A stretch of DNA of 39,314 nt, from positions 1 to 39,314 of the forward strand of contig CAYWVY010000010.1 in assembly GCA_964461885.1 (NCBI GenBank). Direction: 5' to 3'. Position 1 is the first letter of the stretch. Each line of letters begins with the position of its first letter. This document shows positions 37,088 through 39,314 of this stretch, one piece after another. The position numbers and the translations under genes are program-made. The notes under the pieces are model-generated. The model did not search any database. It was not told the origin of the DNA and saw nothing but the letters and a program-made list of their open reading frames with translations. This stretch comes from UBA288 sp964461885 (lineage in GTDB: Archaea; Halobacteriota; Methanomicrobia; Methanomicrobiales; Methanospirillaceae).

Positions 37088-37480
37088 TTATCCCGGAGTG
37101 TCAACGGTACGGATGCGGGGCACAGCACCGGCTATCTGCTCGAGCACCCGGCGTCCCCGGACCAGGCTGAAGTGAAAGAAGCCGTTCTTGTCCTCCCTCG
37201 ACTCAATAGCGATCCCCCACTCTTTCAGGGCGCGGGCCGTAGCCTCGGCCTCCTCCCAGTCCTGCGCGGGTTCCGTGAGTTTGTAGAGTAGGGCAAGGTT
37301 CAGGCCGCCGATCCATTCGAGCGGTGTCAGATCCCAGTCGATGCAGTCGGCGAGGCTGGCCTCGTCCATGATGTAGAAGAATTCACCGTCGGCGCCCACC
37401 TCGAGCCCGTCCAGGATCTCCGCGGGGCTGTTCTGTTCGGCACAGGCGCGGCCGAACGCCTGCATACTCTCCTCGCTCAT
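37088..37480 (-). CDS. Acidic protein of unknown function
   Basis: About 130 residues from ATG 37480 (MSEESMQAFGRACAEQN), which has a GGAG binding site 11 bases upstream; ATG 37522 (MDYKSNSDDQES) is an alternative with a weaker site. The protein is acidic, with a segment rich in Trp/Leu (IDWDLTPLEWIGGLNLALLY) and a C-terminal FHFSLVRGRRVLEQIAGAVP. The spacing of helices looks like a small globular protein; no family recognised. It converges on the glycosylase gene with 30 bases between. Confidence 0.65.
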   Translation of the reverse strand: MSEESMQAFGRACAEQNSPAEILDGLEVGADGEFFYIMDEASLADCIDWDLTPLEWIGGLNLALLYKLTEPAQDWEEAEATARALKEWGIAIESREDKNGFFHFSLVRGRRVLEQIAGAVPRIRTVDTPG

Positions 37481-37522
37481 GGGACAACTCTCCTGATCAT
37501 CACTATTGGATTTGTAGTCCAT

Positions 37523-37889
37523 TACTTCTTCTGTTTAATCTGGCGGGCCCTGGCCCCGTTATCAACGTTGAATCAGGACGGGCGGTTTCTTACCGCATCG
37601 CTGTGCACGTGTCATGGATCAACAAACAAAGTATCGGTCCTCAGTACGAACCCGCACCTGTAATCCCTCCACAAATTCGCCTCGCTGTCGGTATGCGTCC
37701 GGGCCGGTTACATCGGCGATGGAAGAAAAGAATCCCTATCGGGCGTGTCTGCCCTGGACGAGCCGGTTCGGATTTCGCTGCAGGATCGCCTGCGCGCTCA
37801 CAGCCCGTTGCGAATCATCCGGCGACCGCAACGTGGAGCGGGAGAATTATTTTGGGAACTCGCCCTCCATGCACTCGCCCGTGTTCCCT
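37523..37889. other. 367-bp stretch without a convincing gene
   Basis: Lower GC than the flanks. I see no tRNA, repeat or complete gene. CAGATTAAAC on the minus strand near 37535-37545 could be the promoter of the acidic-protein gene. Plus-strand open frames here run into the oxidoreductase gene on the other strand and look like shadows. Confidence 0.4.
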
Positions 37890-38954
37890 TCACCGTACAT
37901 CTGCCGGGTGCGGGACCGGCTGCTGGAGATCCTGCGCGAGGCCGGAACGCCGGGTTTCGCCTTCTCGAGGGTTCTCCCGATCGGCCTGCGTCGTCCGGGT
38001 TTTGGCCTGGTCTCCGGCAGGCGTTCTGGAATCGCTCTCTTTCACGGCGGAAAAGCATTGAGCGATCCTCTCGCAGATCTCGAGGTTCGTGGTCGCCTCC
38101 TGCCTGGTGATCGGGAACGGTCGGTTCTCGCGCACGCAGTTGACGAAGATCTGGAGCTCGCGGTTGAGAGGTTCGACCCGGTTGACCAGCACCTTTTCGA
38201 TTACGTTCTCCTGGACATATCGTTCGTTGACGGACTCGTAGGTCTCCGGTCGACGGTAGATCGTCACCTCCTGGCTCATGAAGTCCCCCTCGATCGTCCG
38301 ATCCTCCTCCTCGATATAGATTGATCGGATCTTCTTCGAGGACTTCCGGCTGGCCGAGAGGGAGACGGGGACACCTCCGAAGGAGAGCAACGCGGAGCAG
38401 ACGTCCGGCGTTCCTCTGCTGGCGACTTCGCAGTCCGAGCTCTCGAAGAGGTGCACCATCACGTCCACATCGTGGATCATCAGGTCCTCCACGACGGATG
38501 TCCCGGTGATCCGCGCCGAGGCCGGGTTGTGCCGGCGGGCGTCGATGAAGAGGGGTTTCCGGATGATCTTTTTGATCTCCGTCACGATCGGGTTGAAGCG
38601 TTCGATGTGGCCGACCCCGACGATGAGGCCCGACGGGGCCTGTTCGCACAGCTCCCGCGCCTCTTTTACCGTCTGGCAGATCGGCTTCTCGATCAGCATG
38701 TGGACCTCGTGCTCGATCGCCAGCTTCGCGATATTGAGGTGATACGGCGTCGGAACGCAGATGCTGACCGCATCGACCCTGTTCAGCAGGTCTTCGGCAG
38801 AGTTGGCGGCGATCGCCCCGTTCTGGTCTGCCACTTTCCGGGCGGCGGCAGTGTCGATATCGAAGACCCGGACCGAGTCGATATTCTTCATGCCCGAATA
38901 GAGCCTGACATGGTTCTGCCCCATATTTCCAGTGCCAAACACCCCCAGATCCAT
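37890..38954 (-). CDS. Gfo/Idh/MocA-family oxidoreductase
   Basis: NAD(P)-dependent sugar or inositol dehydrogenase family. The 354-residue frame opens MDLGVFGTGNMGQNHVRLYS, a Rossmann GxGxxGxxH motif, then VRVFDIDTAAARKVADQNGA, SICVPTPYHLNIAKLAIEH and the family signature MLIEKPICQTVKEARELCEQ with the catalytic Glu-Lys-Pro. The C-terminal alpha/beta domain carries IEGDFMSQEVTIYRRPET and VNCVRENRPFPITRQEAT. The normal end is near CFSAVKESDS; the last 40-odd residues (polar, Arg/Gln-rich) look like run-on sequence, so a stop may have been lost. The ATG lies about 25 bases after a TATA box, suggesting a leaderless mRNA. Confidence 0.9.
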   Translation of the reverse strand: MDLGVFGTGNMGQNHVRLYSGMKNIDSVRVFDIDTAAARKVADQNGAIAANSAEDLLNRVDAVSICVPTPYHLNIAKLAIEHEVHMLIEKPICQTVKEARELCEQAPSGLIVGVGHIERFNPIVTEIKKIIRKPLFIDARRHNPASARITGTSVVEDLMIHDVDVMVHLFESSDCEVASRGTPDVCSALLSFGGVPVSLSASRKSSKKIRSIYIEEEDRTIEGDFMSQEVTIYRRPETYESVNERYVQENVIEKVLVNRVEPLNRELQIFVNCVRENRPFPITRQEATTNLEICERIAQCFSAVKESDSRTPAGDQAKTRTTQADRENPREGETRRSGLAQDLQQPVPHPADVR

Positions 38955-38974
38955 GGAGCGAAGATAGCAGTCAT

Positions 38975-38983
38975 AGTATAAAA
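38975..38983 (-). promoter_or_regulatory. TATA box of the Gfo/Idh/MocA gene
   Basis: On the minus strand TTTTATACT is centred about 25 bases before the ATG at 38954, the usual distance from TATA box to transcript start, so the mRNA is probably leaderless; no binding site precedes the ATG. Confidence 0.65.
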
Positions 38984-39314
38984 TCGTAATTGCTGGACTT
39001 CATAATCACAGAAACCTGCAGGACGTCACGTGTCATACTGCTCTTTAGAAATCAACGTATCCGAGGACCCTTTCCGAGATACAAATTTCCTTCTCCGTTC
39101 CTGTGAATTCGGGTGATCTGCAGCACTTCCGGACCCACCCAGAGTCCTCGCGTAACCTGAGCTCGAGGATCGCCCCTGTCCGAGGGGGACTCCGCGTAGT
39201 TCGCGGAAGGAGACTTCTAGGTCTTTTGGCGAGCCACCTGGCCAGCGAAAACAAACACTTATATTTATTGTTACACGTATTGGAGTAGTATCGACGGGCG
39301 TGACGCTTTCGGAG
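38984..39314. other. Terminal 330 bp without a supported gene; hairpin and TATA element
   Basis: A perfect 6-bp inverted repeat TCCGCG-TAGTT-CGCGGA lies at 39191-39207. Near the window end CTTATATTTATTG (39258-39270) is a strong plus-strand TATA-like element that predicts a transcript starting near 39290 and continuing beyond the window. A minus-strand frame (39045-39254, TTG start) ends in a coherent-looking stretch with paired cysteines (KCCRSPEF, EICISERV), but its start codon abuts the TATA element and it lacks a binding site, so it is not called as a gene; it may be a remnant. Confidence 0.4.

Noticed and set aside
37603..38324. Plus-strand frames antisense to the end of the Gfo/Idh/MocA gene
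   Set aside because: They contain a helical-looking stretch (VRDRLLEILREAG) but overlap a clear family gene on the other strand and have no binding site.
39045..39254. Minus-strand frame with paired cysteines near the window end
   Set aside because: TTG start directly next to a TATA element and no ribosome binding site; kept only as a note that it may be a gene remnant.
1..39314. tRNA, rRNA, CRISPR arrays, insertion sequences, integrase attachment sites
   Set aside because: Reading the intergenic stretches on both strands showed no T-arm/acceptor patterns, repeat-spacer arrays, transposase genes or terminal repeats.

Overview
The window is chromosomal DNA of a GC-rich euryarchaeon. It carries archaeal/eukaryotic-type ribosomal proteins (L7Ae, S28e, L24e, S19e, L39e, L31e, LX, L21e), aIF6, prefoldin alpha, SRP54/FtsY, RpoF, Dim1/KsgA, TrmY and Pus10. 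It also has a CetZ-type tubulin homologue, archaeal TATA boxes and the archaeal mevalonate-branch genes. The gene order and the presence of DUF2298/'YYY' proteins, XseAB and AcnX point to a methanogen of the Methanomicrobia, most likely Methanomicrobiales. That placement is inference, because no methanogenesis gene lies in the window. I found no rRNA, tRNA, CRISPR array or insertion sequence. The high GC content creates long antisense shadow reading frames, which are left out.

Layout. (1) 0.2-1.6 kb: an AT-richer patch with a secreted hydrophobic protein broken by two apparent 1-nt frameshifts, a small two-helix membrane protein and a TPR lipoprotein. (2) 1.8-4.8 kb: three overlapping genes, UbiX-like, UbiD-like and AcnX large subunit, matching the archaeal phosphomevalonate-dehydratase/anhydromevalonate-phosphate-decarboxylase branch of isoprenoid synthesis; the small AcnX subunit is not here. 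(3) 4.8-6.2 kb: two HEAT-repeat proteins. (4) 6.2-9.7 kb, minus strand: cetZ, a secreted membrane-anchored coiled-coil protein and a polytopic membrane protein. (5) 9.8-16.8 kb: a tightly overlapping run of a flavin oxidoreductase, a family 2 glycosyltransferase, an AglD/UPF0104-like membrane protein and two tandem DUF2298 giant membrane proteins. This is a candidate surface-glycan or glycolipid assembly operon and the most interesting little-described unit of the window. (6) 16.9-18.2 kb: rpl7ae-rps28e-rpl24e-ndk. (7) 18.2-24.1 kb: Cache-like lipoprotein, DUF371, xseAB (opposite strand), a TIM-barrel protein, a CorC-like CBS protein and purN.

(8) 24.1-33.5 kb: a long, nearly gapless plus-strand run for translation, protein targeting and RNA modification (rnp4, yhbY, rps19e, PDCD5, PP-loop ATPase, rpl39e, rpl31e, aIF6, rplX, prefoldin alpha, ftsY, srp54, trmY, pus10, rpl21e, rpoF, DUF655), closed by a hairpin/poly-T terminator. 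FtsY and SRP54 form the co-translational targeting pair; Pus10 and TrmY act successively on tRNA position 54. (9) 33.6-37.1 kb: membrane protein (minus), Dim1/KsgA, DUF1059, an uncertain small gene, a HemK-like methyltransferase and an 8-oxoguanine glycosylase. (10) 37.1-39.3 kb: a small hypothetical protein and a Gfo/Idh/MocA oxidoreductase on the minus strand, then about 330 bp without a convincing gene.

Three places (near 206-210, near 447-463 and the G run 36185-36191) look as though one base has been lost in the reading frame; either sequence errors or real lesions.
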